NCBI GenBank assembly: GCA_963702925.1
Contig: OY969771.1
Span: 992,001 to 1,056,000 of the forward strand
Length of the DNA stretch: 64,000 nt
DNA from: CAIKMD01 sp963702925
GTDB taxonomy: Bacteria; Pseudomonadota; Alphaproteobacteria; ATCC43930; CGMCC-115725
Direction: 5' to 3'
Shown here: positions 1 to 8,904 of the stretch, one piece after another
How the letters are laid out: each line of letters opens with the position of its first letter
Numbering within the stretch: the stretch's first letter is position 1
The notes under the pieces: model-generated
Databases searched by the model: none
Told to the model about the DNA's origin: nothing
The model's input: only the letters and a program-made list of their open reading frames with translations
Program-made: the position numbers and the translations under genes

Positions 1-226
1 CCGTGCCGAGCGCGGCCGGATCAGCCGAGAAGCGCAGCCGCGCCCGGTGCTCGGCGGCGAGCGCCTCCAGGCCGGGCTCGACGACGGGGAAACGGTGTTC
101 GCGCAAGCGTTCGACCAGCGCCTTGTCGGCATCATAGCCGATCACGTTGAAACCGCGCGCTGCGGTCGCCACCGCCGAATTGATCCCGAGATGGGTCATC
201 CCCGCAAAGGCAACGGTCACCGTCAC
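1..226 (-). CDS. UDP-glucose/GDP-mannose dehydrogenase family, N-terminus (partial)
   Basis: The first 75 codons of a nucleotide-sugar dehydrogenase; the rest lies beyond the window edge. The protein opens with a Rossmann beta-alpha-beta unit (AFAGMTHLGINSAVATAA), then an acidic residue in GYDAD as expected for NAD binding, and the family-typical PVVEPGLEAL segment. Family members oxidise the C6 hydroxyl of an NDP-sugar to a uronate in two steps. The GTG start overlaps the stop of the upstream oxidoreductase gene as GTGA, so it is the last visible gene of the minus-strand sugar operon. Substrate cannot be told from this fragment, and the catalytic Cys region is not in view. The glycine motif (G-M-T-H-L-G) is looser than the usual GxGxxG. 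Confidence 0.75.
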   Translation of the reverse strand, partial: MTVTVAFAGMTHLGINSAVATAARGFNVIGYDADKALVERLREHRFPVVEPGLEALAAEHRARLRFSADPAALGT

Positions 227-1143
227 GACGCCACCGCGGCGCCGAGCCGGCGCAGGCTTTGTTGCAGCCAAAGATCATTCGCGAGGCTGGTCTCGACGCG
301 CGAGAGACACAGTTGCTTGAAATGCGCGTATTCGATCGCCCAGGTCGGATCGTCCTGAACCAAGGTCACCGCCTCTTCGGGCGGCCGGCCCGACGGCAAG
401 ACGCGCATCCGCTTGGTAAACGTGGTCGGGCCCCATTTGCACAGCAATTCGATATGCGCCGTGCCCTTCTCGGCCAGGATGTCGCAGGTGAAATGATTGC
501 GCCACATCAGCAACGTCATCTCGAGCTCGATCCGCGGCGCGCCTTCATCCGAGCCGATCACGACATGATCGGGTGCGCGGTTCTCGAAGCGATTGACCGA
601 GATGACATGGAAATTGTCGCCGATATCGCCGAACCAAAAGCGGCAGGTGTCGAGCAGGTGCGAGCCCAGATCGGGCAACACGCCGGCGCCTTGATCCCGC
701 CACGCCGATTCGCGCACGAGGCGCGCCGTGCCATTGCCGTAGAACATCCGGCAGGAATAAACGCGCCCGAGCTCGCCGGAGCCGATCAGATTGCGCATCC
801 GCACATAATGCGGCTCGAAACGGTGATTATAGGCCGTATAGCAGACGACGCCTTTGGCGCGCGCGATCCGCTCGAGCTCGAGGATCTGCTCGTCGCGTTC
901 GGCCCAAAGCGGCTTTTCGACCAGCACGTGCTTGCCGTTCGCGAGAAAATATTTGAGCAGCTCGAATTTCGGTTCGTCCGGAATGCAAGCGAGTACCGCG
1001 TCATAGGCATCGAGCGGCACGCTTTGAGCGGTTTTGTACTCGGCCTCGGGGTTCACGGGATCGACCGAAGCGACATAGTCCGCGCCGGCGAACTTGCGGC
1101 GTTTGTAACCTTGCACGCCGAGGCCGACGACGATGGCGCGCAC
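223..1143 (-). CDS. Gfo/Idh/MocA family NAD(P)-dependent oxidoreductase
   Basis: A 306-residue sugar dehydrogenase-like protein. The N-terminal Rossmann fold begins at once (VRAIVVGLGVQGYKRRKF), followed by the family signature VEKPLWAERDEQ around residues 90-100 (the EKP motif, whose Lys is normally catalytic) and a C-terminal Gfo/Idh substrate domain containing DLGSHLLDTCRFWFG. I chose the GTG at 1143 because upstream residues are low-complexity Arg-rich read-through of the kinase gene and because it places the Rossmann strand at the N-terminus; it lies 5 bases after the upstream stop. In this operon it probably oxidises or reduces an NDP-sugar keto group. The exact substrate is unknown. 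Confidence 0.85.
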   Translation of the reverse strand: MRAIVVGLGVQGYKRRKFAGADYVASVDPVNPEAEYKTAQSVPLDAYDAVLACIPDEPKFELLKYFLANGKHVLVEKPLWAERDEQILELERIARAKGVVCYTAYNHRFEPHYVRMRNLIGSGELGRVYSCRMFYGNGTARLVRESAWRDQGAGVLPDLGSHLLDTCRFWFGDIGDNFHVISVNRFENRAPDHVVIGSDEGAPRIELEMTLLMWRNHFTCDILAEKGTAHIELLCKWGPTTFTKRMRVLPSGRPPEEAVTLVQDDPTWAIEYAHFKQLCLSRVETSLANDLWLQQSLRRLGAAVAS

Positions 1144-1148
1144 GCCCC

Positions 1149-2702
1149 TTAGCCCTCGTAACGGACGCGCTTCTCGATCGCGTCGAGCTTGGCGAGGACG
1201 GCGCCCGGCTCGACCGGCAGATTGCCGTCCGCCTCGCATTCGACCGCGGCCGCGATCGAGCCGATGATGGTGCCGATCACCGGGTCGTGCGTGCCCAGCA
1301 GCGACAGGGTCGCATAGGCCAGCAAGGCATCGCCGGCCCCCACCGCATCAGTCACGCGATCGACAAAGCTGTCGACGACGAAAAACAAATCGAGCGCTTC
1401 GTGGTCCTTCGAGCGGCAGGTGATGACGCCGCGATCGCCGAGCTTGAGGATCAATATCTTGCAGCGCGCCGCATCGTAAAGCTGCGAGGCAAGCGGGCGG
1501 ATGCCGGAATCCTGATCGGCGAGCGCGAAGCGCGCCTCGCGCTCGTTCGGCGTGATGAGGTCGAAATCCTGGAATTCGGTGATGTTGCCCCAGCGGCTCG
1601 CGACCTGGCTGTCGGCGACCTTCATCGCGCCTTTGGGAATTGCCTCGATGAGCGCCGGAATCGTGCGGCGATTGAAGATCCCGTGCCGGAAATCCGAGAA
1701 CACCACGGCATCCGTCGGAACGCTCGTCAGCGTATCGGACAATTTGTGCAGGATGTCGTCCGAAATGCTGCGGTTGTCGAGCGTATCGACCTTGATCAGC
1801 CGGTAGCCCTCCGCGACGATCGCATTCTTGTGGGTGGTCGGCCGCGTCTTGTCGATGATGGCGCGCACCTCGACCCCGGATCTCTTGAGCCCCGCAACCA
1901 CGAAATCCTTGAGCGGATCGTCGCCCAGCACGGTCGAGAACACCACCTCGGCGCCGGCGGCGCGAAGATGTTCCGCAACAACGGCTGCGCCGCCGATGAA
2001 ATCCTGGCGCTCCTGAAACAGCACACTCATCGTCGGCGTCTTGGTTTGACCGCCGATCATCGCGCATTGCGTAAGGCTGTCGACGATCGTATCCCCGATC
2101 ACATGGACACGCCGCCCCTTGAAGGTCGCGAGAGCGCGACGCAGGTTTTCGAAGGTCAGGCCCGACATGTCCATCAAGGTGACGAGCTTCTCGGTCCGCA
2201 GGTCGGGCCGCTCCATCTCGATCAGCCGCGACGACGAGTAGACGATGTCGCCGGGCGTGAAGATCACCTCGCCGCCATAGGCGGAAATGACTTTGAGTTC
2301 TTCCTCGGTCTTGGGGTTCAGGCCGCCATCGGTGTATTCGTAGCCCTTGGCATAGAATTCCGGCTGAAGTCGGCGCAGATTCTCGAGCGGCTTCTCGTTC
2401 GCGTCGATGAGCACGTAATCGACGAGCTCGAGCGCGGCGAGGTTGAGCGCGCGCAGATCCTGCGGCACGTGCGGCCGATACGTGCCTTTGGCGATGTGGC
2501 GATCGGCCGTCACGCTCGCGATCAGGATGTCGGCTTTGCTCTTGGCGTAGACGAGATGGCGCAAATGACCGGGATGGACGACGTCGAAAACGCCGTGGCA
2601 CAGAATCACTTTCTTTTCCCGCGGCCGCTTGCCCAGAAGCGCCATCAACTCGTCGATGGTCTTGATCTTGTGCGCGTATTGTTCGGTAAGGGGAGAAATC
2701 AT
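1149..2702 (-). CDS. Bifunctional nucleotidyltransferase/PfkB sugar kinase, HldE-like with inverted domain order
   Basis: 517 residues. The N-terminal third is a cytidylyltransferase-type domain (LCHGVFDVVHPGHLRHL, HxGH at residues 43-46); the C-terminal two thirds are a ribokinase/PfkB kinase (start near HVIGDTIVD, catalytic GAGD at about 455-458). E. coli HldE makes ADP-heptose with the kinase first and nucleotidyltransferase second; here the order is reversed. By analogy it phosphorylates a sugar (phosphate) at C1 and transfers a nucleotide to it. ATG 2702 overlaps the upstream stop as ATGA. GmhA-like, transaldolase and SDR neighbours support an activated heptose or similar long-chain sugar. 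Nucleotide and sugar specificity are inferred only. Confidence 0.85.
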   Translation of the reverse strand: MISPLTEQYAHKIKTIDELMALLGKRPREKKVILCHGVFDVVHPGHLRHLVYAKSKADILIASVTADRHIAKGTYRPHVPQDLRALNLAALELVDYVLIDANEKPLENLRRLQPEFYAKGYEYTDGGLNPKTEEELKVISAYGGEVIFTPGDIVYSSSRLIEMERPDLRTEKLVTLMDMSGLTFENLRRALATFKGRRVHVIGDTIVDSLTQCAMIGGQTKTPTMSVLFQERQDFIGGAAVVAEHLRAAGAEVVFSTVLGDDPLKDFVVAGLKRSGVEVRAIIDKTRPTTHKNAIVAEGYRLIKVDTLDNRSISDDILHKLSDTLTSVPTDAVVFSDFRHGIFNRRTIPALIEAIPKGAMKVADSQVASRWGNITEFQDFDLITPNEREARFALADQDSGIRPLASQLYDAARCKILILKLGDRGVITCRSKDHEALDLFFVVDSFVDRVTDAVGAGDALLAYATLSLLGTHDPVIGTIIGSIAAAVECEADGNLPVEPGAVLAKLDAIEKRVRYEG

Positions 2703-3730
2703 CGATTGCGTCCCTGCTCGGCGCTGCGAGCTTCCTCGCCCAGGAATTTGAACCAGGTTGCCGTGGCCTTGGAAATCGATTCCGGGTTCCAAAGCGGCGC
2801 GTCCCGCCAATAGTCGATGTGCTCGAGGATGCGGCTGACCCCTTCCTCGAACGAGACCTTTGGCGTCCAGCCGAGCTCCGTGGTGATCTTCGAAATGTCG
2901 GCGAAGGTGCAATCAGGCTCGCCCGGACGTTTTGGAATATAGACCTTGTCGCCGCCAAGAAGTTCGACCAGACGGTTCACCGATTGCGGCTTGCCGGCGC
3001 CGACATTCCAGATCTCGCCCGTGCGCGGCGTAAAGGCCGCCGCCAGGAACGCCTCGGCGACGTCGGTCACATAGAGAAAGTCGCGGGTCTGGCTGCCGTC
3101 GCCGACGACCGTATAGGGCTTGCCGGCCAGCTTCTGGCGCAAGAACACGCCGAACACCGCGCCGTAAGCGCCCGAGGTGCGCGAGCGCGTGCCGTAGGCG
3201 TTGAAGATGCGAATCGAATTGACCGGCAGCCGATAGACCTGGTGCCAGTGAAAGGCCGCCTGCTCGCCCTGGTATTTCGAGAGCGCGTAAGGGTATTGTG
3301 GCCGGATCGGATGATCCTCGCGCGTCGGCACGTCCGCAAGGCCATAGCAGGACGAGGACGCGGCATAGACCAGCTTCTCGACGCTACCCGCCGCGCGGCA
3401 GCATTCGAGAACCCGCACCGTGCCCTGCGCGTTCGTCGACATGTATTCGATCGGCTGCTCGATCGACGGCACGATGTCGCCGATGCCCGCGAAATGAAGA
3501 ACGTAGCGCGCGCTGCGAAAGAGGCTGCTGTCGGGCTGAAGCTCGCGGATGTCGCCCCGCTCGAAAACCAGATCGGGATTGGCGCGATGGTGCGCGAGAT
3601 TGGCCTCGCGCCCGCCGATGAGATTGTCGATAACCCGAACCTGAAAGCCGCGGCCAAGAAGAAGATCGACGGCATGCGAGCCGATAAACCCGGCCCCTCC
3701 GGTAACGACGGCAACCGGCTTTTGCGTCAT
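2699..3730 (-). CDS. NAD-dependent epimerase/dehydratase (extended SDR)
   Basis: 343-residue extended SDR. It has the cofactor motif GGAGFIGSH at residues 11-19, the catalytic Ser strand VYAASSSCYG (121-130) and the YxxxK pair Y148-K152, with a complete C-terminal substrate domain (RIFNAYGTRSR, GDGSQTRDFLYVTDVA). The pattern is closest to UDP-glucose 4-epimerase-like and related NDP-sugar epimerases. It overlaps both neighbours by 4 bases (ATGA), so it is translationally coupled between a second SDR and the HldE-like enzyme. The likely role is epimerisation or dehydration of the nucleotide sugar made by this operon; which carbon cannot be decided from sequence. Confidence 0.88.
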   Translation of the reverse strand: MTQKPVAVVTGGAGFIGSHAVDLLLGRGFQVRVIDNLIGGREANLAHHRANPDLVFERGDIRELQPDSSLFRSARYVLHFAGIGDIVPSIEQPIEYMSTNAQGTVRVLECCRAAGSVEKLVYAASSSCYGLADVPTREDHPIRPQYPYALSKYQGEQAAFHWHQVYRLPVNSIRIFNAYGTRSRTSGAYGAVFGVFLRQKLAGKPYTVVGDGSQTRDFLYVTDVAEAFLAAAFTPRTGEIWNVGAGKPQSVNRLVELLGGDKVYIPKRPGEPDCTFADISKITTELGWTPKVSFEEGVSRILEHIDYWRDAPLWNPESISKATATWFKFLGEEARSAEQGRNR

Positions 3731-4740
3731 TTCACCTTGTGCTTCTTCATGGTCCGAATGTTGTAGTACCAGTCATTCGTCATGCTGTCCGGGATCTTGC
3801 CTTCGCGAAACGCGACGCACAGGCTGCGGATCGCATCCTCGATCGAGTATTGCGGGCGGAAGCCGAGCACGCGCGCAATCTTGTCGGAATTGATGTGGTA
3901 AGACCGATTGTCGTCCGACGAGGTCGTGGTGATCGCGATCTCGGGCTTGTCGGGGAACTCGGCCTGCACCACGCGCTTCACCAACTGCGCGATATCCATG
4001 ATCGACATGTTCTGGTAGCCGACGTTGAAGGTTTCTTTCTGAATTTTCGCAGCCGGTGCCGTGAGCAGCAGCTCGACCGCGTCGCAATAGTCGCGCACAT
4101 GCAAGTTGGGTCGAAGCTGGCTGCCGCCGAACACCACGATCTTGTTGTCGGTGACGGCATGGTTGGTGAGGATGTTGACCGACAGGTCGAGACGCAGGCG
4201 CGGCGCGTAGCCGCACACCGTCGCCGGACGGAAGATGACCCCTGTGAAGCTGTCATCCGCATAGGCTTTGAGGATCGGCTCGCACAGGCCTTTGTACTTG
4301 TTGTAAAGCGTCAGCGGGATCAGCGGATGATCCTCGGTGACGTCGGGCTTGTCGGAAACGCCGTAAACCGAGCTCGACGAGGCATAGACGAAGCGTTTGA
4401 CGCCGGCGCTCTTGGCGGCCTTCACCATCGGTTCGAAGGCGTCCATGTTGATCGAGGTCGAGAGCTGTTCGTCGAGCTCGAAACTCGCGTCGTTCGAAAT
4501 GCAGGCCAAACTCACGAAGGCATCGTGGCCCTTCACCGCGTCCGCCAGCCGCGCCACGTCGCGGATGTCGCCGCGGATCACTTCGAGATTGGGATTCTGC
4601 TTGGGCAGAAAATGATCGCCGAAGTAGAGCGTGTCGTAGACCGTGACCTTGTAGCCGCGCGCCAAGAGCTGGGGAACCAGCAGCGAGCCGCAATATCCGG
4701 CGCCGCCTGTGACAAACACGCTATTGAAGAGTTGCGCCAC
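3727..4740 (-). CDS. NAD-dependent epimerase/dehydratase (extended SDR, second copy)
   Basis: 337 residues from the GTG at 4740. That start is preceded by a GAGGG ribosome site at proper spacing; the in-frame GTG at 4746 would sit almost on top of it. TGGAGYCG (11-18) binds NAD; FVYASSSSVYG holds the catalytic Ser, and LYNKYK supplies Tyr146 and Lys150. The protein diverges from the neighbouring SDR, so the pair probably does two different steps (for example epimerisation and 4,6-dehydration or oxidation) on one nucleotide sugar. It begins 18 bases after the transaldolase stop and its stop overlaps the next gene as ATGA. Specific reaction unknown. Confidence 0.87.
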   Translation of the reverse strand: MAQLFNSVFVTGGAGYCGSLLVPQLLARGYKVTVYDTLYFGDHFLPKQNPNLEVIRGDIRDVARLADAVKGHDAFVSLACISNDASFELDEQLSTSINMDAFEPMVKAAKSAGVKRFVYASSSSVYGVSDKPDVTEDHPLIPLTLYNKYKGLCEPILKAYADDSFTGVIFRPATVCGYAPRLRLDLSVNILTNHAVTDNKIVVFGGSQLRPNLHVRDYCDAVELLLTAPAAKIQKETFNVGYQNMSIMDIAQLVKRVVQAEFPDKPEIAITTTSSDDNRSYHINSDKIARVLGFRPQYSIEDAIRSLCVAFREGKIPDSMTNDWYYNIRTMKKHKVK

Positions 4741-4758
4741 GATCACCCTCTTTGTGCG

Positions 4759-5508
4759 TCAATCTTGAGGAACCGATGCCGGAACCATCGTGCGGATGGC
4801 GTAACCGGCGGAGGTTGCATCCGAATAGAACATCTTCACCGTCTCGAGCGAATATTGGTCGAGATCCTTGCCGAGAAGCGCAAGCTTCGCGAGTACGTCG
4901 CTCGTGACCGTGATGATGTGACAGCCGATTTCGTCGGCTTGAAGGATGTTGAGGAGCTCGCGCGGGCTTGCCCAGAGCAGCTCGGCGCGCGGGAGATGGG
5001 CGAGCGCATCGCGGCAGCGCTTCATCAGCGGGATCGGATCGCGCCCCGTATCGGCGACACGGCCGGCAAAAACTGAAACGATGGCTGGCACCTTGGGATC
5101 GAGGCAGGCCGCAACTCGTTCGACCTGTTCGTCGGTCATGAGCGCAGTGACATTAAGCACAACGCCGGACGCAGCCAGTTTCTTGATCACCGGCCCGGCG
5201 AACACGCCCTTGGTGCTGGAAACCGGAATCTTGACGTTGACGTTGCTGCCCCAGCTGGCAATCGTCAGCCCTTGAGCGATCATCTCGTCGAAATCGTCGG
5301 CGAAGACCTCGAGCGAGAGCGGAAGGCCCGCGGCCACATCGAGCGCGGCGCGTCCAAACGCCTCGTAATCGCTGACGCCCGCCTTGCGCATCAAAGTCGG
5401 GTTGGTGGTAAAGCCCTTGATCAGCGGATTGCGGCGGAGCACGCGGATGGCGTCGAGATCGGCGCCATCGGCAAAGATCTTAACTTTTAGCGATTGGGCA
5501 TCCATCAT
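4759..5508 (-). CDS. Transaldolase-family protein
   Basis: About 249 residues, the size of the small transaldolase/fructose-6-phosphate aldolase class. The sequence shows IFADGADLDAI, then GFTTNPTLMRKAG (family signature), EVFADDFDEM and NVNVKIPVS with the Schiff-base lysine (about K93). Such enzymes move or release three-carbon dihydroxyacetone units. Placed first in an operon with an HldE-like enzyme and SDRs, next to a GmhA-like isomerase, it may build or trim a 7- or 8-carbon sugar phosphate rather than serve central metabolism; this is inference. Adjacent ATGs at 5508 and 5505 are both possible starts; no strong ribosome site separates them. Confidence 0.85.
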   Translation of the reverse strand: MMDAQSLKVKIFADGADLDAIRVLRRNPLIKGFTTNPTLMRKAGVSDYEAFGRAALDVAAGLPLSLEVFADDFDEMIAQGLTIASWGSNVNVKIPVSSTKGVFAGPVIKKLAASGVVLNVTALMTDEQVERVAACLDPKVPAIVSVFAGRVADTGRDPIPLMKRCRDALAHLPRAELLWASPRELLNILQADEIGCHIITVTSDVLAKLALLGKDLDQYSLETVKMFYSDATSAGYAIRTMVPASVPQD

Positions 5509-5800
5509 AAATCCACAAAGCCCTTTCAAGCCAAGGAGCACCTGACGCCCCACCTCCGGATCAAGGCCGCACGCCAACTCCACGACACGCCACCGGGCTA
5601 GGCGTCGCTGGGCCCTTATCCAAGAAGTCGTATAACAGTCCGCCCCCTAGCGGGCAAGCTTGTCCGCGACTCGGTTCCATGGCGGATCGGCCGCCTGAAA
5701 TTCTTCCGCGCGCGGGCGGTTTTCCGCCCAGCCGATTTCGCGGGACCGCGGCAGCCAGCGCGGCGTTCCGGTCACGGACCGCCTTGGCCAGCCGTCCTAA

Positions 5801-6391
5801 TCACCACTTTGTTGCATTCTGTTGGAGCCGGGGATGCGACACGAGGCAATGCCAGATGACCGCCTGAAAAGCCTCGGCATGAGGGGTGACCAGCGTGTCA
5901 TCAACGGTCGGAATGATCACGACCTCATCGCCAACCTGGGCCGTATATCCGCCGTCGCGCGAGACGAGGCCGAAAATCTTGGCGCCGACCTTCTTGGCGA
6001 GCTTGAGCGCCTCGATGATGTTGACGCTGACATTGCGCTCGAGGTTGCCGCCGCCGACCGAAAACACCATCACTGCGTCATTGGCCGAAAGCTTGCTGGT
6101 CGCCAACCAACCGGCGAAAACGGTTGACCAGCCTTCGTCATTCGTGCGCGCGGTCAATTCCGAAACATTGTCGGTGGGCGCGTAGGTTTCGATGCCGCAG
6201 AGCTTGCGAAAATCATTGACGGCGTGGGCACAGTTGGCCGCGCTCCCGCCGACCCCGAGCAGAAAAAGACGCCCTCCGCGCGCGCGTAGCGCATCAAGCG
6301 CCTGAGCGAGACCTTCGATCCGCGCCTTATCAAGCCGGCTCGCGATCTCCGCGACCTGGCCAAAATAGTTGGAAACATGATTGGTGGTCAT
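5801..6391 (-). CDS. SIS-domain sugar phosphate isomerase, GmhA-like
   Basis: 196 residues from ATG 6391, matching the length of sedoheptulose-7-phosphate isomerases. The phosphosugar loop is LFLLGVGGSAANCAH (42-56), and VFSVGGGNLERN replaces the usual SxSGxS second loop. A divergent paralogue of the canonical gmhA at 43031-43606, which keeps CGNGGSAADAMH and ISTSGRSKN. The altered second loop suggests another substrate or product, fitting the unusual transaldolase/HldE-like cassette just downstream. A longer reading (to 6466) adds 25 residues with no family similarity, so I rejected it. About 290 bases with no recognisable gene separate it from the transaldolase. Confidence 0.82.
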   Translation of the reverse strand: MTTNHVSNYFGQVAEIASRLDKARIEGLAQALDALRARGGRLFLLGVGGSAANCAHAVNDFRKLCGIETYAPTDNVSELTARTNDEGWSTVFAGWLATSKLSANDAVMVFSVGGGNLERNVSVNIIEALKLAKKVGAKIFGLVSRDGGYTAQVGDEVVIIPTVDDTLVTPHAEAFQAVIWHCLVSHPRLQQNATKW

Positions 6392-6566
6392 CGTGAGCGG
6401 CGTCTGATCCGGCGGGACAACATTGAACGACCCGACCACCTTAGTCACCGCGAAAAATCGAGTCAAACCGGCGGCGTCGCGAGCGGGCTGCCCTGCGGCG
6501 GCAAACTCGTGCTAGGATGCCGCATCGACCCTCGGGGTCAGTCACGAAAGCATCAGACGAGAGATC

Positions 6567-7562
6567 ATGGCGGGTAAGACCTATTGCATTCTCGGCGGCG
6601 GCGGCAGCTTCGGCATCCACGCCGCTCTCTATCTCCTGGATCACGCAAACCCGAAAAAGGTGATCGGCGTCGGGCGAAACCCGCTTCGACCGGAGCCGTT
6701 TTCGCTCAACATCGACAAGCGCGCCGGGTACGAGTACCACGCCCGCCACGTGACCTACGAGCTCGACCTGCTGCTCGAGCTGCTCGACCGCGAAAAGCCC
6801 GAGATCATCGTGAATTTCGCCGCGCAAGGCGAAGGTGCGGTGTCGTGGAAGCATTCCTGGCGGTTCTTCGAAACCAACTCCATGGCGCTGGCGAAGCTCT
6901 CTGAGGAGCTGATGAAACGCAGTTGGCTCGAGCGGTTTATCCAGATCGGCACCTCCGAGATGTACGGCTCGGTTTCGCATGCCGCAAAAGAGAGCGAGCC
7001 GATCAAGCCGTCCTCGCCCTATGCCGCCTCGAAGGTCGCCTTCGACATGTACCTCGAATCGGTTCATCGCTTCCTGAAATTCCCGATGAACATCATCCGT
7101 CCATGCAACGCCTATTGCCCGGGCCAATTGCTCCATCGCGTCATTCCGAAAGCGGTCTGGTGCGGGATGAAAGGCGTTAGGCTTCCGCTTCACGGCGGCG
7201 GCCGCGCCGAGAAATCCTATATCCACGCGCGCGACCTCGGCCGCGCGATCCATCTCGTCGCCGAGAAAGCGCCATTCGGTAAAATCTATAATGCGGGCTC
7301 GGCGCTGCCGACCTCGATTCGCGAAGTGACCGAGCGGGTAGCCGCAGCGATGGAAATCCCGTTCGAGAAATTTGCCGAAGTGACCCCCGACCGGCTGGGG
7401 CAGGATTCGCGTTATTGGCTCGACAGCTCCGCGATCAAGCAGGATGTGGGCTGGGAGCCGCAGATCGGCTGGGACGAAGGCCTCAAGGAAATGGTCGATT
7501 GGGGCCGCAAATACTGGGATCAGATCAAGGACTGGCCGACCGAATACGTGCTGCGGGCTTAG
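6567..7562 (+). CDS. NAD-dependent sugar epimerase/4,6-dehydratase-like SDR
   Basis: 331-residue extended SDR, divergent from the GmhA-like gene. GGGGSFG (10-16) replaces the usual TGxxGxxG; catalytic elements are IQIGTSEMYG and Y152/K156 (SPYAASK). The VNFAAQGEGAVSWKHS region and the NAYCPGQLLHRVIPKA stretch resemble dTDP-glucose 4,6-dehydratase (RfbB-like) more than 4-epimerases. rfbF downstream has no obvious RfbG (CDP-glucose 4,6-dehydratase) partner in the window, so this gene could supply the 4-keto-6-deoxy intermediate, although it lacks the typical RfbG N-terminus. It ends 40 bases from the convergent FkbM gene; the gap holds a 10-bp palindrome (7587-7596). Confidence 0.85.
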   Translation: MAGKTYCILGGGGSFGIHAALYLLDHANPKKVIGVGRNPLRPEPFSLNIDKRAGYEYHARHVTYELDLLLELLDREKPEIIVNFAAQGEGAVSWKHSWRFFETNSMALAKLSEELMKRSWLERFIQIGTSEMYGSVSHAAKESEPIKPSSPYAASKVAFDMYLESVHRFLKFPMNIIRPCNAYCPGQLLHRVIPKAVWCGMKGVRLPLHGGGRAEKSYIHARDLGRAIHLVAEKAPFGKIYNAGSALPTSIREVTERVAAAMEIPFEKFAEVTPDRLGQDSRYWLDSSAIKQDVGWEPQIGWDEGLKEMVDWGRKYWDQIKDWPTEYVLRA

Positions 7563-7602
7563 TCCGTTTGAGAATCGCGCTCCAGGGGCAGCTGCCTCAC
7601 AA

Positions 7603-8469
7603 CTAGGGCGTGTGTTTGAACGGGTTGTCACTCGCGGCGGCGAGGACGTTGATACTGGCGCCGGCGCGCTGCGACTTTTCGTCGGCGCTTGCCAGCAACA
7701 CCGGCCGGCCGCTCAAATCGAAAAACCGATAATCGAGGCCGGAGAGCAAGCGGATGAGCTCGTCCGGGTCCTGGCCGCGCTCACGCAATGTATAGGGGGC
7801 AAACTCCATTACGATGAGAGGGTGGTCGCGGGCGAGCGTCGCCTGCGCGCCTTTCAAAACATCGAGTTCGTGCCCGTCGACGTCCAGCTTGATCAGCGCA
7901 ATGCGGCCGGCATTCGCCACCGACTGATCGAAAGTGACGGTGGACGCGCCTGCGGTGCTCACCGGCACCCCTTGGTGAAGAGGATGGGCGTCGGCCGGCG
8001 GACGGATGTCAGCGCGCCAACTTGCATAGATCTGGGTTTCCAGCGCCGCGCCAGGCGCGGCCACGAGCATGACCTGGCGCGCGTCGATGCGCGGCCTGAG
8101 GTCGGTATTGAGCTCGATATTTCGCTTGAGGCGTTGCAGAGTCGCGACCGTCGGCTCGAATGCCAATACCTTGCCCCTCGGACCGACGAATCGTGCGAGC
8201 CACAGCGTGTGCGCCCCCATATTTGCGCCAATATCGGCAACCGTATCCCCTTCCCGAACGAGTCGCTGCTCGGCTGCAATCGTTTCGGGTTCGAACCTTC
8301 CACGCAAATAGATGTAGAGATCGATGGCTTCGCGCAGATCAAGCGACCACCGGATGCCGCCACGCTTGACCACGACATCCGGCCCGCGCCCGAACGCGCG
8401 CCGGAAGCCGATGACGCATCGATAGATTAGCCTTGCGAAACTCAGCTTGTAGCTGGTCGGGATCACCAT
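7603..8469 (-). CDS. FkbM family methyltransferase
   Basis: 288 residues from ATG 8469. The SAM-binding motif is DTVADIGANMGAHTLWLA, followed by LAFEPTVATLQRLKRNI and the family-typical LIKLDVDGHELDVLKGA and HPLIVMEFAPYT strands. FkbM enzymes O-methylate hydroxyls on sugars, glycans and secondary metabolites. The reading frame stays open to a TTG at 8598, but that 43-residue extension is unsupported; ATG 8469 has a weak GGA upstream. It points away from rfbF and is convergent with the SDR gene. Probable role: methylating a hydroxyl of an O-antigen sugar. Confidence 0.82.
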   Translation of the reverse strand: MVIPTSYKLSFARLIYRCVIGFRRAFGRGPDVVVKRGGIRWSLDLREAIDLYIYLRGRFEPETIAAEQRLVREGDTVADIGANMGAHTLWLARFVGPRGKVLAFEPTVATLQRLKRNIELNTDLRPRIDARQVMLVAAPGAALETQIYASWRADIRPPADAHPLHQGVPVSTAGASTVTFDQSVANAGRIALIKLDVDGHELDVLKGAQATLARDHPLIVMEFAPYTLRERGQDPDELIRLLSGLDYRFFDLSGRPVLLASADEKSQRAGASINVLAAASDNPFKHTP

Positions 8470-8904
8470 GGTTCCGTTCTTTTGGCAAAAGCGGCCCCAT
8501 CTTTCCAGTAAGAACGGAGAAGGATCGGCCCGGGGGGGAAGCATTCCAATGATTTCAGCGATCCGGCGTTCGGCTGTTTCGCCCGAGCCGGCCCTCAATT
8601 CCGCTTTGGGGTGATGTGTGGTATCTTCCGCTCTACCCTTTCGGGTCGACCGCGTTCGAGGGCCGACCCATCTGGGGGACGATGAGGCCTGGCCCGATCA
8701 ATGCCGAGCGACGTGAGTGCTGAAATCTGACGGTTTGAAAGATTGCCGGGTTCTCGTGACCGACCAAGCCGGGTTTGAGGGCATTTGGCCGGCACCGTGG
8801 TTGAAAACACTCGCAGGCACGGCCATAAGCGTCGCGATGGTGCGAATCCCCGCTCATTCGCCGTTGATGACCGGCGACCGTGAATCATCGAGACGGGCTC
8901 TGCC
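8470..8904. other. Divergent intergenic region between FkbM gene and rfbF
   Basis: 435 bases between the starts of two divergent units, so promoters for both should lie here. I see no convincing -35/-10 pair, no extended inverted repeat and no likely gene; the short open frames are low-complexity and lack ribosome sites. If the FkbM gene really starts at the TTG at 8598, the region shrinks by about 130 bases. Confidence 0.5.

Noticed and set aside
259..1152. Long plus-strand frame opposite the Gfo/Idh oxidoreductase
   Set aside because: It is the antisense shadow of a clear Rossmann/EKP-motif protein; no ribosome site or domain. The same applies to similar frames opposite most genes here (for example 1287-2813, 6441-7631, 8854-9999, 57831-58907).
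7587..7596. GGCAGCTGCC palindrome between convergent genes as a terminator
   Set aside because: A 10-bp self-complementary sequence with no loop or U-run; too weak to list as a terminator.
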